Shown here: positions 33,549 through 41,327 of the stretch, piece by piece
Layout: every line of letters begins with the position of its first letter
Position numbering within the stretch: the first letter of the stretch is position 1
Notes under the pieces: model-generated
Databases searched by the model: none
Told to the model about the DNA's origin: nothing
Seen by the model: the letters and a program-made list of their open reading frames with translations, nothing else
Position numbers and translations under genes: made by a program
Assembly: GCF_031846275.1 (NCBI RefSeq)
Contig: NZ_JAVRIB010000008.1
Coordinates: 1-64,000 of the forward strand
Origin: Spectribacter hydrogenoxidans
GTDB lineage: Bacteria > Pseudomonadota > Gammaproteobacteria > Nevskiales > Salinisphaeraceae
DNA: 64,000 nt
Direction: 5' to 3'

Positions 33549-35233
33549 GCCGCCGCCTCCAGTTCATGCACGAAGTTGGCCTGCGCCAGCGCCGCCGCCA
33601 CCGGCGGGCAGACGCTGTTGCCGCACATGCGCACCTGGGCGTGCTTGGGCAGAGCCTCGCCGTCGGCGCCGCGGTCGATGATGTAGCTCTCGGGGAAGCC
33701 CTGGGCGCGGTACAGCTCGCGGGGCTGGAGCATACGCATGCCGATGTCGGTCAGCACCCAGGTTTCGCCGTCGATGTCGACGGTCACCAGCTGGAGTCGG
33801 TCTTTCGTGGTGGCCGTGGGCGCGGGCTGGCGCAGGTCCCGGCCGGTTTCGCCGCTGCCGCTGCCGTAGTACGGGGCCATCAGGGCGGCGACCAGTGCCG
33901 ATTTGCCGCCGCCCCCAGCCGTCACCGTTCCGACAGGGGTCTGCGCATCGCTCCCGATGCTGGCGCCGAACTGCCGGCTGATATGCGCCGCCACCAGCCG
34001 CTGGGTGCTGCCTTTGCCGACGATCGTGCTGACCGGCTTCGTGGCCGCGTGGCCGACGACGCCGGTGTTGGCCTGTTCCATGAACGCCGCGACCAGTGAT
34101 GCGCCGTTGGCCGTGGCCGTGACGGTGGGCATCGGCTGGTTCACGTCGCGGGTTCGCGGCGCCTGGCCTTCGGCCTCGCCGTGGCGGGGGATGAAATACG
34201 GCACCGCCAGGCTCATGGCATTGCCGGTGCCCGGCCGCTTGGCCTGGTGCCCGCCGGCGGTGATCGTGTGCAGTGGCGCGTCCGCGGCGCTTCCGGTGCT
34301 GTGCTCCCGGTGCTTGGCAATGAACGGCGTGCAGATCAGGTGTTCGGCTTTCGTCGTGATCGTGGTCAGCGGATCGTCGATCGGGTATTGCTGGCCATCG
34401 CCTCGCCAGCCGGTCTGGCCGATCCGCACGATGTAGGGCGCCGCCGCATCGAGCACGAACCGCTGCACGCCCTTGGCGATCCGCCGCAGGGTGTTGTCGG
34501 CCAGCGGCCGCTTGCGGGTGAATATCGATGGCGCGGGGATGCTCCAGTCGATGCACTCGGCGGCCGTGCGGTAGGGCTGCAGCCGGTTGCGCTTTACTCG
34601 GGCGTCGTCGGCCGGGGCATGCGTCGGCTGCGGCCAGGCGATGGGCCGGCCGTCGCGGCGGGCCACGACGAACAGGCGGCGCCGGATGGTGGGCGCGCCG
34701 TAGTCGCAGGCGCGTAGCAGCTTGTACTCGACGCGGTAGCCCAGGCGTTCGAGCTGGTGCACCCATTCATCGAACTGCTGGCCCTTGCGGCGCTTGCAGG
34801 GCCGGCCATCCTCGCCGAGCGGGCCCCAGTCCTGAAATTCCTCGACGTTCTCCAGCATGATCACGCGCGGCCGGCAGCGGCGGGCCCACTTAACCACCAC
34901 CCAGGCGAGGCCGCGGATTTTCTTGCTGGCGGGTTTGCCGCCCTTGGCCTTGCTGTGGTGCGTGCAGTCCGGGCTCGCCCACAGCAGGCCGACCGGCAGG
35001 CCGCGGGTCACGCGGACCGGGTTCACCTTGAACACGGACTCGCAGAAATGCTCGGTGTCCGGGTGGTTGGCCCGGTGCATGGATACCGCCTGGGGGTCAT
35101 GATTGACGGCGATGTCGACCGGGCGGCCCAGGGCCTGCTCGAGGCCGATGCTTGTGCCACCGCCGCCGGCGAACAGGTCGATGACCAGTTCGTGGCCGAG
35201 GTTTAGCGGGAGTTGGGGGCGGTTGCCGGTCAT
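33545..35233 (-). CDS. DNA cytosine-5 methyltransferase (phage Dcm-like)
   Basis: A 562-residue C5 methyltransferase. LVIDLFAGGGGTSIGLEQAL is the SAM motif, LLWASPDCTHHSKAKGG carries the catalytic cysteine in the variant PDC form common in phage enzymes, VIMLENVEEFQDWG is the ENV motif, IRRRLFVVARR the QRR-like motif, and MLQPRELYRAQGFPESY with MCGNSVCPPVA ends the catalytic fold. The long middle with repeated P-x-x-T-I/V-T (DPLTTITTKA, APLHTITAGG, QPMPTVTAT) is the target recognition part. It probably protects phage DNA from host restriction. Start 35233 overlaps the ASCH stop. Confidence 0.92.
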   Translation of the reverse strand: MTGNRPQLPLNLGHELVIDLFAGGGGTSIGLEQALGRPVDIAVNHDPQAVSMHRANHPDTEHFCESVFKVNPVRVTRGLPVGLLWASPDCTHHSKAKGGKPASKKIRGLAWVVVKWARRCRPRVIMLENVEEFQDWGPLGEDGRPCKRRKGQQFDEWVHQLERLGYRVEYKLLRACDYGAPTIRRRLFVVARRDGRPIAWPQPTHAPADDARVKRNRLQPYRTAAECIDWSIPAPSIFTRKRPLADNTLRRIAKGVQRFVLDAAAPYIVRIGQTGWRGDGQQYPIDDPLTTITTKAEHLICTPFIAKHREHSTGSAADAPLHTITAGGHQAKRPGTGNAMSLAVPYFIPRHGEAEGQAPRTRDVNQPMPTVTATANGASLVAAFMEQANTGVVGHAATKPVSTIVGKGSTQRLVAAHISRQFGASIGSDAQTPVGTVTAGGGGKSALVAALMAPYYGSGSGETGRDLRQPAPTATTKDRLQLVTVDIDGETWVLTDIGMRMLQPRELYRAQGFPESYIIDRGADGEALPKHAQVRMCGNSVCPPVAAALAQANFVHELEAAA

Positions 35234-35622
35234 GACTGCGGCCTTGGCGTCCAGTTCCACAGCCCCAGCGATCCACCACACGGATCGGGCTCGGCCAACG
35301 GCTGGGTATCCGACAGCACCCAACACCACGGGCCGCCGATATGTTGCGCCTGCCATTTGAGGAACGGGTAACGCTGATCGTGTAGCCGGTCTTCGATCTC
35401 ATCGGCTGGCAGGCAGTCGATTAGTTCAGCAATCGCGACTACCGCGCCGAACACCATATCCGGATACCGAGCGTGGATATCCGGCGCCAGCATCTTCCGG
35501 CTTTTCCCGGCGTGGATCGCCAGCGGGCCGCGGTAGCGCGTGGGCCAGCTTCTGTTCTCAACGCGCTTTTCGTCTATAGCGATCAGGTGCGCATATGGCT
35601 GACAGATCGTTAGGGCTTTCAT
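35230..35622 (-). CDS. ASCH-domain protein
   Basis: A 130-residue ASCH/PUA-like protein: MKALTICQPYAHLIAIDEKRVENRSWPT with the E-N-R-S-W core, GPLAIHAGKS, and WCWVLSDTQPL near the end. ASCH proteins bind RNA or modified bases; several act as RNA or nucleoside hydrolases. The ATG at 35622 overlaps the upstream gene's stop. It sits between a DNA methyltransferase and a variable gene in the early operon. Confidence 0.85.
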   Translation of the reverse strand: MKALTICQPYAHLIAIDEKRVENRSWPTRYRGPLAIHAGKSRKMLAPDIHARYPDMVFGAVVAIAELIDCLPADEIEDRLHDQRYPFLKWQAQHIGGPWCWVLSDTQPLAEPDPCGGSLGLWNWTPRPQS

Positions 35623-36272
35623 GCCTTGCCCTCCAGCCGATCCAGATACCGGCAAAGCGTGCGGGTGATGTCCGGGGCCAGGGTGAGTTCCACGCCGGCG
35701 TCGGGGGCGCGGATGGTGAGGTGGCCGTCGGACCAGAGGGCGGCGGTGGCGTCGGCGCTGGTCAGGCGCAGCGGGGCGTCGAGCGCTTCGCCGGGCAGGC
35801 TGGCGATGAGGCGGCGGATGCCGTCTGGCAGGCCGTCATCGGTGGGTTCGGGTGCCCCGGTGCCGGCGTCACCCGCCGGGGCGTCGGGCGTTGGGGGTTC
35901 GGCAGCGCTGGGGGTGGTGCTGCCGTCGTCGCCGGCTGACGTGGGGGATTCTGCCGCTGTGCTGGCACCCGCCGCGGCCGCGGGAGGTCTACGCTCGGCA
36001 GGGGAGACCGGGGGTACAGTTCCCGCCGATTTGTCGCCAGCTGACAAGGTCTGGTCGGCCGGTGGGCGCTTGCGTTCGGGCAGGTGCCAGCGGCCAGTGT
36101 CGTCGCGGTCTAGTTTGCCAGTCTGGCGGGCCCTGTAAAGGGCGTTACTCACCTGCTTTTCGTCGGCCCAGCCGTCGTCGGCCTGGTAGATTTCGGTGCG
36201 CGTCATGGCGCGGCGTCGGCGCGTGAGGATGGCGACGGCGAGGTTGATGGGGCTGGTGTGGGCGTCAGGCAT
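35619..36272 (-). CDS. Hypothetical phage protein with N-terminal winged-helix-like segment
   Basis: A 217-residue protein. Residues 1-65 (HTSPINLAVAILTRRRRAMTRTEIYQADDGWADEKQVSNALYRA) look like a small winged helix; residues 70-150 are a Pro/Ala/Ser/Thr-rich linker; the end (LIASLPGEALDAPLRLTSADATAALWSDGHLTI) is a folded tail. GGAGCGAGG precedes ATG 36272. No family assigned. Confidence 0.65.
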   Translation of the reverse strand: MPDAHTSPINLAVAILTRRRRAMTRTEIYQADDGWADEKQVSNALYRARQTGKLDRDDTGRWHLPERKRPPADQTLSAGDKSAGTVPPVSPAERRPPAAAAGASTAAESPTSAGDDGSTTPSAAEPPTPDAPAGDAGTGAPEPTDDGLPDGIRRLIASLPGEALDAPLRLTSADATAALWSDGHLTIRAPDAGVELTLAPDITRTLCRYLDRLEGKA

Positions 36273-36285
36273 GGCCTCGCTCCGG

Positions 36286-36597
36286 TCAGAAAGGGCAGCG
36301 CGCGCCGGGATCGGCGGCGATGGGCATGGCGCCCAGTTGGGCGTTGAGGTGTTCCCAGTCGGCGTCGCGGCGGCAGGTGTATTGGTGGCAGCCGTGCGAG
36401 CCGCGACGGTGGGGGAACCACCAGCCGGGGCAGTGGCAGCGGCTGGCGCGGTGGTCGCGTTGTTTCCAGCGGCCCAGGTGCAGGGTGGCGTGGCCACAGG
36501 CAGGGCAGGGTTTGTCCCGCAGGTAGTGTTCGATGCGCCGCGCGAGCGTGGTGCGTTGGCGGCAGGTGTCGCGGCTGCAGCGGTAGGGGTAGGTCAT
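36286..36597 (-). CDS. Cysteine-rich zinc-ribbon phage protein
   Basis: A 103-residue protein with many Cys/His pairs: YRCSRDTCRQRT, CPACGHATLH, CHCPGWWFPHRRGSHGCHQYTC. Likely two zinc-binding folds. It overlaps the upstream methyltransferase by four bases. Function unknown. Confidence 0.72.
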   Translation of the reverse strand: MTYPYRCSRDTCRQRTTLARRIEHYLRDKPCPACGHATLHLGRWKQRDHRASRCHCPGWWFPHRRGSHGCHQYTCRRDADWEHLNAQLGAMPIAADPGARCPF

Positions 36598-37103
36598 CCT
36601 GCGGCCCCCGCAGGCTTCATGAACACCAGCCAGTGAGTTCCGTTGCGTTTACCGGCTGTGTTGCCGAATAACGGTTGGTAGGGGGATAGCTCTAGAACCT
36701 CCCGCACCTTGATCTGTGTTTCATTCCACTTGAAAACGAGAGTCCCGTTAGGACGGAGAACCCGGAAGCACTCGGCAAACCCGGCGCGTATGTCAGCGCG
36801 CCAATCCCGGCTGAGCGTTCCATATTTCGCTGCGAGCCATGATCTTCGGCCTGCGCGAACCAGGTGAGGCGGATCGAATGCCACCAGATAAAACCAATCG
36901 TCCACATAGGGCAGCGCGCGGAAATCCAGGCGAACATCCGGGGTAATAAAAAGCGTGCGCTTGCCGTTCGGCTTTCCATGACTGCGATCGGTCACAGTCA
37001 GAGTCTCGCTGCGCAAATCTCCGAACACGGCGGCCGGGTGCTTTTTGTCGAACCACATCATTCGGCTGCCGCAGCAGGGGTCGAGGATGACGGGGGCGCT
37101 CAT
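36594..37103 (-). CDS. SAM-dependent methyltransferase-like phage protein
   Basis: A 169-residue protein beginning ILDPCCGSRMMWFDK, a variant SAM-binding motif I, then VAFDPPHLVRAGRRSW, which matches the DPPY/DPPH catalytic position of amino-methyltransferases, and AGFAECFRVLRPNGTLVFKW. This is the known phage class of short DNA adenine or cytosine-N4 methyltransferases. Start 37103 overlaps the ParB-like gene stop (ATGA). Confidence 0.85.
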   Translation of the reverse strand: MSAPVILDPCCGSRMMWFDKKHPAAVFGDLRSETLTVTDRSHGKPNGKRTLFITPDVRLDFRALPYVDDWFYLVAFDPPHLVRAGRRSWLAAKYGTLSRDWRADIRAGFAECFRVLRPNGTLVFKWNETQIKVREVLELSPYQPLFGNTAGKRNGTHWLVFMKPAGAAG

Positions 37104-38365
37104 TTGCGGGTCGTTCCATACCGCGGTACCCACTCATGCGTGAGCAAGTTGCAGAGGTTGTCGAGTTCGATTTGATTGCGTAAGCGGACGGTGACGGCGT
37201 AGCCGTCGGGGTCGTCGGCGTCGGGGTTGATGTCCAGATCGGGGGTGACTTCGATGTGGTCATCCCAGCCGGGCAGGGCGCGCATGTCGCGCTGTTTCTG
37301 GTTGGCGAGGGTGTGCAGCTGGTCGATGGCCTGCTGGCGGGCTTGGGCTTTGTCGGCCGCGGGCGTTTCCGGGCGCTGGTGGCCGGTGGTGCCTTCGTTG
37401 CCGGTGACGGCGGGGGGTAGGCCGTCGCCGCCGCTGGTGTCGCCCTGGTGGGCGGCGTCGTCGGATTCGTGCTGGTTGCGGCCGGTGTCCGGGCCGGGGC
37501 TGCGGTCTTTGCCGGCCTGGTTGCGCCAGCCCTTGACGGTGTCGACGGCTTCCTGGATTTCGGCGCGCGTTGGCTTGCCGTCGAGGGTTTCAACGCTGGC
37601 ATCAAAGCGGTTCAGCAGCTTGATGGCCCAGCCGAAGTCCAGCGTTAGCAGCTGGTCCAGCAGGTGGGCGGCGTCCACGTCGCTGATGTCACCGTCGCGC
37701 ACGGCCTTGCGGACCTTGTCATTCAGGTTGCCGATGCCGTGGCGGCGGCTGACCCATGAACGGCTGCGGCCGAGCATGCGGGCGACGTCGTCGTGGCTGT
37801 GGTCGCGGCAGAGGGCGTCCACGCCGGCCACGATTTCGCCCAGGCTGAGGTTGACGCGCTGCAGGTTTTCGACGATCTGCAGGGCGTGATGCTGCTCGGG
37901 GCCGATGTCGTCGCGCACGATGGCGGGGATTTCGTCCAGGCCGGCCATGCGGGCGGCGCGCAGGCGGCGTTCGCCGCAGATGACGACGTAGTTGGGGCCG
38001 CTGGTGGCGACGGTGATGGGTTGCAGGATGCCGTGCTCGCGGATGCTGTCGGCCAGCTGCGCGAGCTGGTCGTCGTCAAAGTGTTTGCGGGGGTTGCGCA
38101 GGTGGCCGCTGATGCTGATGACGGGGAGTTGTTCCACGCGGGTGGTTTCTTCCTCGCCGTACATCAGGTGGCCGACGGTGGTGCCCAGGGCGTCGGCCAG
38201 GGCGCGGGCGTCCTGCCAGTCGGGCGTGCGTTCGCCGGTTTCGTAGCGGCGGACGCGGCGGCCGCCCTGGTCGTGCCATTGGCAGTGCTCGCCGAGTTGG
38301 GCGCGGGTGAGGCCGGCGGCTTCGCGTTTGGCCTGGATTCGGGTGCCAGGGGTTTCAGTTGTCAT
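37100..38365 (-). CDS. XRE helix-turn-helix fused to ParB-like nuclease/CTPase domain
   Basis: A 421-residue protein. Residues 1-75 are an XRE domain (GTRIQAKREAAGLTRAQLGEHCQW, then RRYETGERTPDWQDARALADALGTTVGHLM). Residues about 80-190 are ParB N-terminal: RNPRKHFDDDQLAQLADSIREHGILQPITV and CGERRLRAARMAGLDEIPAIV (GERR motif), followed by the ParB DNA-binding helix pair LSLGEIVAG through HDDVARMLGRSRSWVSRRHGI. The C-terminus has a charged linker and a DUF-type tail. Roles could be partition-like DNA organisation or control of early genes through a palindromic site. Confidence 0.87.
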   Translation of the reverse strand: MTTETPGTRIQAKREAAGLTRAQLGEHCQWHDQGGRRVRRYETGERTPDWQDARALADALGTTVGHLMYGEEETTRVEQLPVISISGHLRNPRKHFDDDQLAQLADSIREHGILQPITVATSGPNYVVICGERRLRAARMAGLDEIPAIVRDDIGPEQHHALQIVENLQRVNLSLGEIVAGVDALCRDHSHDDVARMLGRSRSWVSRRHGIGNLNDKVRKAVRDGDISDVDAAHLLDQLLTLDFGWAIKLLNRFDASVETLDGKPTRAEIQEAVDTVKGWRNQAGKDRSPGPDTGRNQHESDDAAHQGDTSGGDGLPPAVTGNEGTTGHQRPETPAADKAQARQQAIDQLHTLANQKQRDMRALPGWDDHIEVTPDLDINPDADDPDGYAVTVRLRNQIELDNLCNLLTHEWVPRYGTTRK

Positions 38366-38690
38366 CGCTTCTTTCTCCCGATTCAGACGCCGTGCCCATG
38401 CGCTCGAAGACCTCCGCAAGCGAAACCCTCGTTTCGAGGGCGCATGCCTGGCAGATCAGGGCTGTGGATGAGCTGACTTCCTGCGCCAGTGCTTCATCCG
38501 GGCCTAGCGCCGTGGCCAGCGCGACGTGGCCGCCCATCATCATTTCCAGCCCGTGGGCGCGTTGAATGGCGCCGGGGTCGAAAAGCATGTGGTCGATCTT
38601 CACGCGGTAGCCCGCGATCTGGTTGCCGGCCATCAGGCCCTTGTGGCAGAGGGCGCATGGCTGGATGTCGTTTCGCTTGAGGCCGCTCAT
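38355..38690 (-). CDS. Hypothetical phage zinc-finger-like protein
   Basis: A 111-residue protein with CALCHKG near the start and ICQACALE further on, forming one plausible zinc site, plus MMMGGHVALATALG. It overlaps the ParB-like gene by 11 bases and its start overlaps the upstream stop. Function unknown. Confidence 0.68.
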   Translation of the reverse strand: MSGLKRNDIQPCALCHKGLMAGNQIAGYRVKIDHMLFDPGAIQRAHGLEMMMGGHVALATALGPDEALAQEVSSSTALICQACALETRVSLAEVFERMGTASESGERSDDN

Positions 38691-38923
38691 GACATCACCG
38701 TTCGCATGCGAACAGCGGCGCGGCGCTTGGCGACGAAGCGTTTGCGCATGCGCTGGAGGCGGGCACGCCGCTGGCGTTCGTTTTCGCGGGCCTGTTCGGC
38801 CAGGCGTTCGCGCCAGCGGCGCAAGTTGTGGCCGTTGCGCAGGTGCTGTTCCAGGCGGCGCTGGGCCTCGGTGTCGGGCAGGTAGTCGGACGCGATGTCC
38901 GGGGTGCGGGATACCAGTGTCAT
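38687..38923 (-). CDS. Small arginine-rich phage protein
   Basis: A 78-residue protein rich in Arg and Glu with a helical core (EAQRRLEQHLRNGHNLRRWRERLAEQARENERQRRARLQ). GGGAGAA precedes ATG 38923. A copy of the 14-base palindrome GTTCGCATGCGAAC lies in its C-terminal codons (38700-38713). Function unknown. Confidence 0.62.
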   Translation of the reverse strand: MTLVSRTPDIASDYLPDTEAQRRLEQHLRNGHNLRRWRERLAEQARENERQRRARLQRMRKRFVAKRRAAVRMRTVMS

Positions 38924-38937
38924 GGCGATTCTCCCTG

Positions 38938-39141
38938 TCAGCGGGTGGTGGTGGGCGCTGGCTGGGCATCGCGGAGATGGCCCTTGCGCAGCGCGGTGTA
39001 AAGGTGGGTGCGGCACCGGGGGCAGCGGGCGATTTCCGCGCCGGTTTCGGGGTGCCACCAGTGGATGCTGTAGCTCTGGCCCTGCCAGCTGGTGCTGGCG
39101 TCGATGGCCTGGCCGCATTGGCAGTGGTAGGGGGCGCTCAT
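38938..39141 (-). CDS. Small zinc-ribbon phage protein
   Basis: A 67-residue protein with YHCQCGQAI and ARCPRCRTHLY, two Cys pairs of a zinc ribbon around HWWHPETG. The ATG overlaps the KilAC-like gene stop. Confidence 0.68.
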   Translation of the reverse strand: MSAPYHCQCGQAIDASTSWQGQSYSIHWWHPETGAEIARCPRCRTHLYTALRKGHLRDAQPAPTTTR

Positions 39142-39425
39142 GCGGACGCCTTTTCGTCGGCCAGCACGCGCTCGAGCCAGCGCAGGCCGCGCGGGGTGAT
39201 GAGCGGGCGCGAGTAGAAGCGGGTGCCGACGGTGGGGTGGCGGAAGGTGCCGCGGTGTTCGAGGAACAGGCCGGCATCCTTGTAGCGCCACGTGGGGACG
39301 TTGCGCTGGTCCAGGATGCGGCGGCGGCGCAGTTCGCGGAACAGGTCGCGCTCGCCCCAGCCGAGGGCGTCGGCGGCTTCCTGGAGGGTGTAGCGGGGTT
39401 CCGGATTGTCGGCTGCTGTAACCAT
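39138..39425 (-). CDS. KilAC-domain (phage antirepressor C-terminal-like) protein
   Basis: A 95-residue protein, first gene of the leftward early operon. RYTLQEAADALGWGERDLFRELRRRRILDQRNVPTW and TRFYSRPLITPRGLRWLERVL follow the KilAC fold seen in phage antirepressors (winged helix with the L-F-x-x-L-R pattern). It is directly under the operator-bearing promoter at 39450-39490, so it is expressed when the repressor is lost. Confidence 0.82.
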   Translation of the reverse strand: MVTAADNPEPRYTLQEAADALGWGERDLFRELRRRRILDQRNVPTWRYKDAGLFLEHRGTFRHPTVGTRFYSRPLITPRGLRWLERVLADEKASA

Positions 39426-39449
39426 GCTGTTCTCCGACCGTTTGGCCCG

Positions 39450-39490
39450 AGAATAGCTTAGGTATTCAGAATGTCAATAGCTTGACTATT
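39450..39490 (-). promoter_or_regulatory. Leftward early promoter (PL-like) with two operators
   Basis: On the minus strand TTGACA (39477-39472), a 16-base spacer and TATTCT (39455-39450). Two copies of the immunity operator cover it: AATAGCTTGACTATT (39476-39490) over the upstream edge of the -35, and AATAGCTTAGGTATT (39452-39466) over the -10, 24 bases apart. Same 15-base pattern as the three sites beside the repressor. Confidence 0.85.
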
Positions 39491-39540
39491 ATTTATCGGC
39501 GGCCATATGCACGCCGGCAACCTGGTGCGCTGCTAGCTGG

Positions 39541-40218
39541 TTACCAGTGGCAGGCGTTTCGGAGGGGTTCGATCTTGTCGCGCAGGGCGGTCAGGTCAAA
39601 GTCGGCCATGATCTCGTTCTCGCCATGAGGCGTGACCCAGGCGCGCAGTCTGTCGGCGGTAAAAAGGGTTTTCACGAATGGGATGGAAGCCCCGCCTGAC
39701 CAGAGCCCCGTGGCCTCGTTGCTAGTGGACATGTTCCAGCGGGCGCGCTGCAGCGGTTTGTCATCGAGGCGCCAGCTCACCCTGGTGTCGCGTGTGGTGA
39801 TGAAACGATCCCAGTCGATGTAGGCGTTGGTGGTGTTCTCCCGGCAGACGATGTAGAGCATCGGATATTTCGGGCTGCCGAGAACGCCTTTGATGGGCTT
39901 GCCTGACACGGTGCGAACGAAGACGTTAGTGCTGCCATCCTTGGGCGATTGCTTGCTGTTGACGACCCATTGGTCGCCAGGCTTGCTCGGTGGCGGCTTG
40001 TTATCGGGTGCTGGTTCGCTGGATGCCGTGCTAGTGCTGGTGCGAGCTGGCGTCGGGCGCTCTGTGGCTGCCTGAAACATCCAGGCGAAAACGCCGATGC
40101 CAATGAGTGCGGTCCAGAAAAGCGTGCGGTCTGTCGTGCGGCGAGCGCCGCATTGTGGGCACTTGGACGTGCTGCGGGATATCTGCGCGCTGCATTCGCG
40201 GCATTTGGTCAGAGCCAT
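39541..40218 (-). CDS. Zinc-ribbon, membrane-anchored VasI-like protein
   Basis: A 225-residue protein: N-terminal zinc ribbon (CRECSAQISRSTSKCPQCGARR), one membrane span (LFWTALIGIGVFAWMF), a Pro/Ser/Thr linker, and a C-terminal domain (PMLYIVCRENTTNAYIDWDRFI, VSWRLDDKPLQRARWNMSTSNEATGLW, DLTALRDKIEPLRNACHW) like the VasI/TagO family. It lies 29 bases after the repressor gene in the same direction, so it is probably made in the lysogen and may alter the cell envelope or exclude other phages. Role inferred. Confidence 0.75.
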   Translation of the reverse strand: MALTKCRECSAQISRSTSKCPQCGARRTTDRTLFWTALIGIGVFAWMFQAATERPTPARTSTSTASSEPAPDNKPPPSKPGDQWVVNSKQSPKDGSTNVFVRTVSGKPIKGVLGSPKYPMLYIVCRENTTNAYIDWDRFITTRDTRVSWRLDDKPLQRARWNMSTSNEATGLWSGGASIPFVKTLFTADRLRAWVTPHGENEIMADFDLTALRDKIEPLRNACHW

Positions 40219-40247
40219 AAGGGTCCCCCTGTCTTATGGCGGCTGGG

Positions 40248-40706
40248 TCAGCCGGTGTCTTTACTGATGCTCAATAGCTGCTTCAACAACGATTCGTTGC
40301 GTTGTTTCGTTTCTTGAATATCACGGATGACTTCGTCCTGCTGTTCCGTGGTGAGGCCCTTGAAGTACTGGATCAGGGCTTTAATGCGCGGGTCATCAAT
40401 GTCGGCAGCGTAGCTCGCGGATTCTTCGCGGATCTCGGGATAGGGTAGGTCGGGCCGGATTTCTCCCGGGTGAACCTGGAACAGCCTGGCGAATTCTAGG
40501 GTGATTTCCGCGCCAATGGGCGCCGGGTTGGACGGCCTGAGGTAGTGGCTGATTGCCCCCTGTGTTCTCCCCATCAGTTCCGCCGCGATTTCCTGCGATG
40601 CCGGCATGCCGGCCTGCTCGCGGCGGTGCTTCCACTGCTGAAAGTGGGCGCGCAGGCGTTTGTGGGCTTCCCGGTCTGCCTCGCTGAGTTCGTATTTGCG
40701 CGCCAT
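40248..40706 (-). CDS. Prophage repressor (CI-like, no peptidase domain)
   Basis: A 152-residue protein with an N-terminal helix-turn-helix (ASQEIAAELMGRTQGAISHYLRPSNPAPIGAEITLEFARLFQVHPGEI) and a charged helical C-terminus (LIQYFKGLTTEQQDEVIRDIQETKQ) instead of the S24/LexA peptidase. It therefore should not self-cleave on DNA damage. ATG 40706 is chosen because the longer frame to 40751 runs through the operators. The -10-like TATTAA (40722-40717 on minus) is so close that the transcript would be nearly leaderless, as for lambda cI. Confidence 0.85.
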   Translation of the reverse strand: MARKYELSEADREAHKRLRAHFQQWKHRREQAGMPASQEIAAELMGRTQGAISHYLRPSNPAPIGAEITLEFARLFQVHPGEIRPDLPYPEIREESASYAADIDDPRIKALIQYFKGLTTEQQDEVIRDIQETKQRNESLLKQLLSISKDTG

Positions 40707-40718
40707 GCCGCGAAGGTT

Positions 40719-40783
40719 AATAGGCTGTCTATTGGCAACCAAACAGCTCATCTATTGCAACTTACTAGCAGAGCTATTATTGT
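40719..40783 (+). promoter_or_regulatory. Right operator region with three operators and PR
   Basis: Three 15-base sites of the form AATAG-N5-CTATT: AATAGGCTGTCTATT (40719-40733), AACAGCTCATCTATT (40742-40756) and ACTAGCAGAGCTATT (40764-40778), with starts 23 and 22 bases apart, i.e. on one face of the helix. PR is TTGCAA (40755-40760), 17-base spacer, TATTGT (40778-40783). The middle and right sites overlap PR, the left site overlaps the repressor promoter. Confidence 0.87.
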
Positions 40784-40789
40784 CGGGCC

Positions 40790-41083
40790 ATGGAAGCGCC
40801 CGACCCGATTTCCGCCCTGAAGCAGGCGATTGATGTGCTTGAGGGCCAGACGGCCACTGGCCGGGCCCTGGCCGATGTGCCGCTTGGCAAGAGGCTGGGC
40901 GGCGTAACGCAGGGCGCGGTGCATCAATGGACGCTGCGCGGATTGCCGCCCATACGGGCCATTCAGCTTGAGCAGGCCGTGGTGGCGCGCATTGGCCTTG
41001 AAGCCGCCCGGCGGCGTGGCCTGACGCGCCATGAGTTTTGCCCGGAGTTCTACCCGCGAGAGCCATGGGGGATGTCCGCTTGA
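40790..41083 (+). CDS. Cro-like (YdaS-type) regulator
   Basis: A 97-residue helix-turn-helix protein: ISALKQAIDVLEGQTATGRAL, then LGKRLGGVTQGAVHQWTLRGLPPIRAIQLEQAV, the pattern of YdaS/Cro proteins. It is the first rightward gene after the operators. The ATG is seven bases after the PR -10 and no ribosome site precedes it, so the message is probably leaderless. It overlaps the minus-strand small gene at its 3' end. Confidence 0.85.
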   Translation: MEAPDPISALKQAIDVLEGQTATGRALADVPLGKRLGGVTQGAVHQWTLRGLPPIRAIQLEQAVVARIGLEAARRRGLTRHEFCPEFYPREPWGMSA

Positions 41084-41283
41084 TCCGCCGCATTCGCCAT
41101 CCGCTGCAAGAGCAGGGCGGCGTAGGGGTGGTCGCGGCTGAGGTCGCTGGCGCTGGCGTTCAGCTGGCGGGCGAGTTCCGCGCCGTCCAGTTGCGCGGCG
41201 GTGGCCGCGGCGAAGGCGCAAAGCGCGTGGCTGGTGGCGGTGAAGGTGGCCGGGTTTTCCGGCCGGCCGTTGGTGTTGGCCAT
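41050..41283 (-). CDS. Small hypothetical protein, antisense to the rightward operon
   Basis: A 77-residue protein (ATFTATSHALCAFAAATAAQLDGAELARQLNASASDLSRDHPYAALLLQRM) with good helical composition. GGGG lies seven bases before the ATG at 41283. It opposes the cro direction and overlaps the cro 3' end by 34 bases. A rightward frame here is also open, but its protein looks like a shadow. Real but uncertain. Confidence 0.5.
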   Translation of the reverse strand: MANTNGRPENPATFTATSHALCAFAAATAAQLDGAELARQLNASASDLSRDHPYAALLLQRMANAADQADIPHGSRG

Positions 41284-41327
41284 GGTCATTCCCCGTTTGT
41301 TGTTGGCCCCACGTTGGAGATTGCCTA

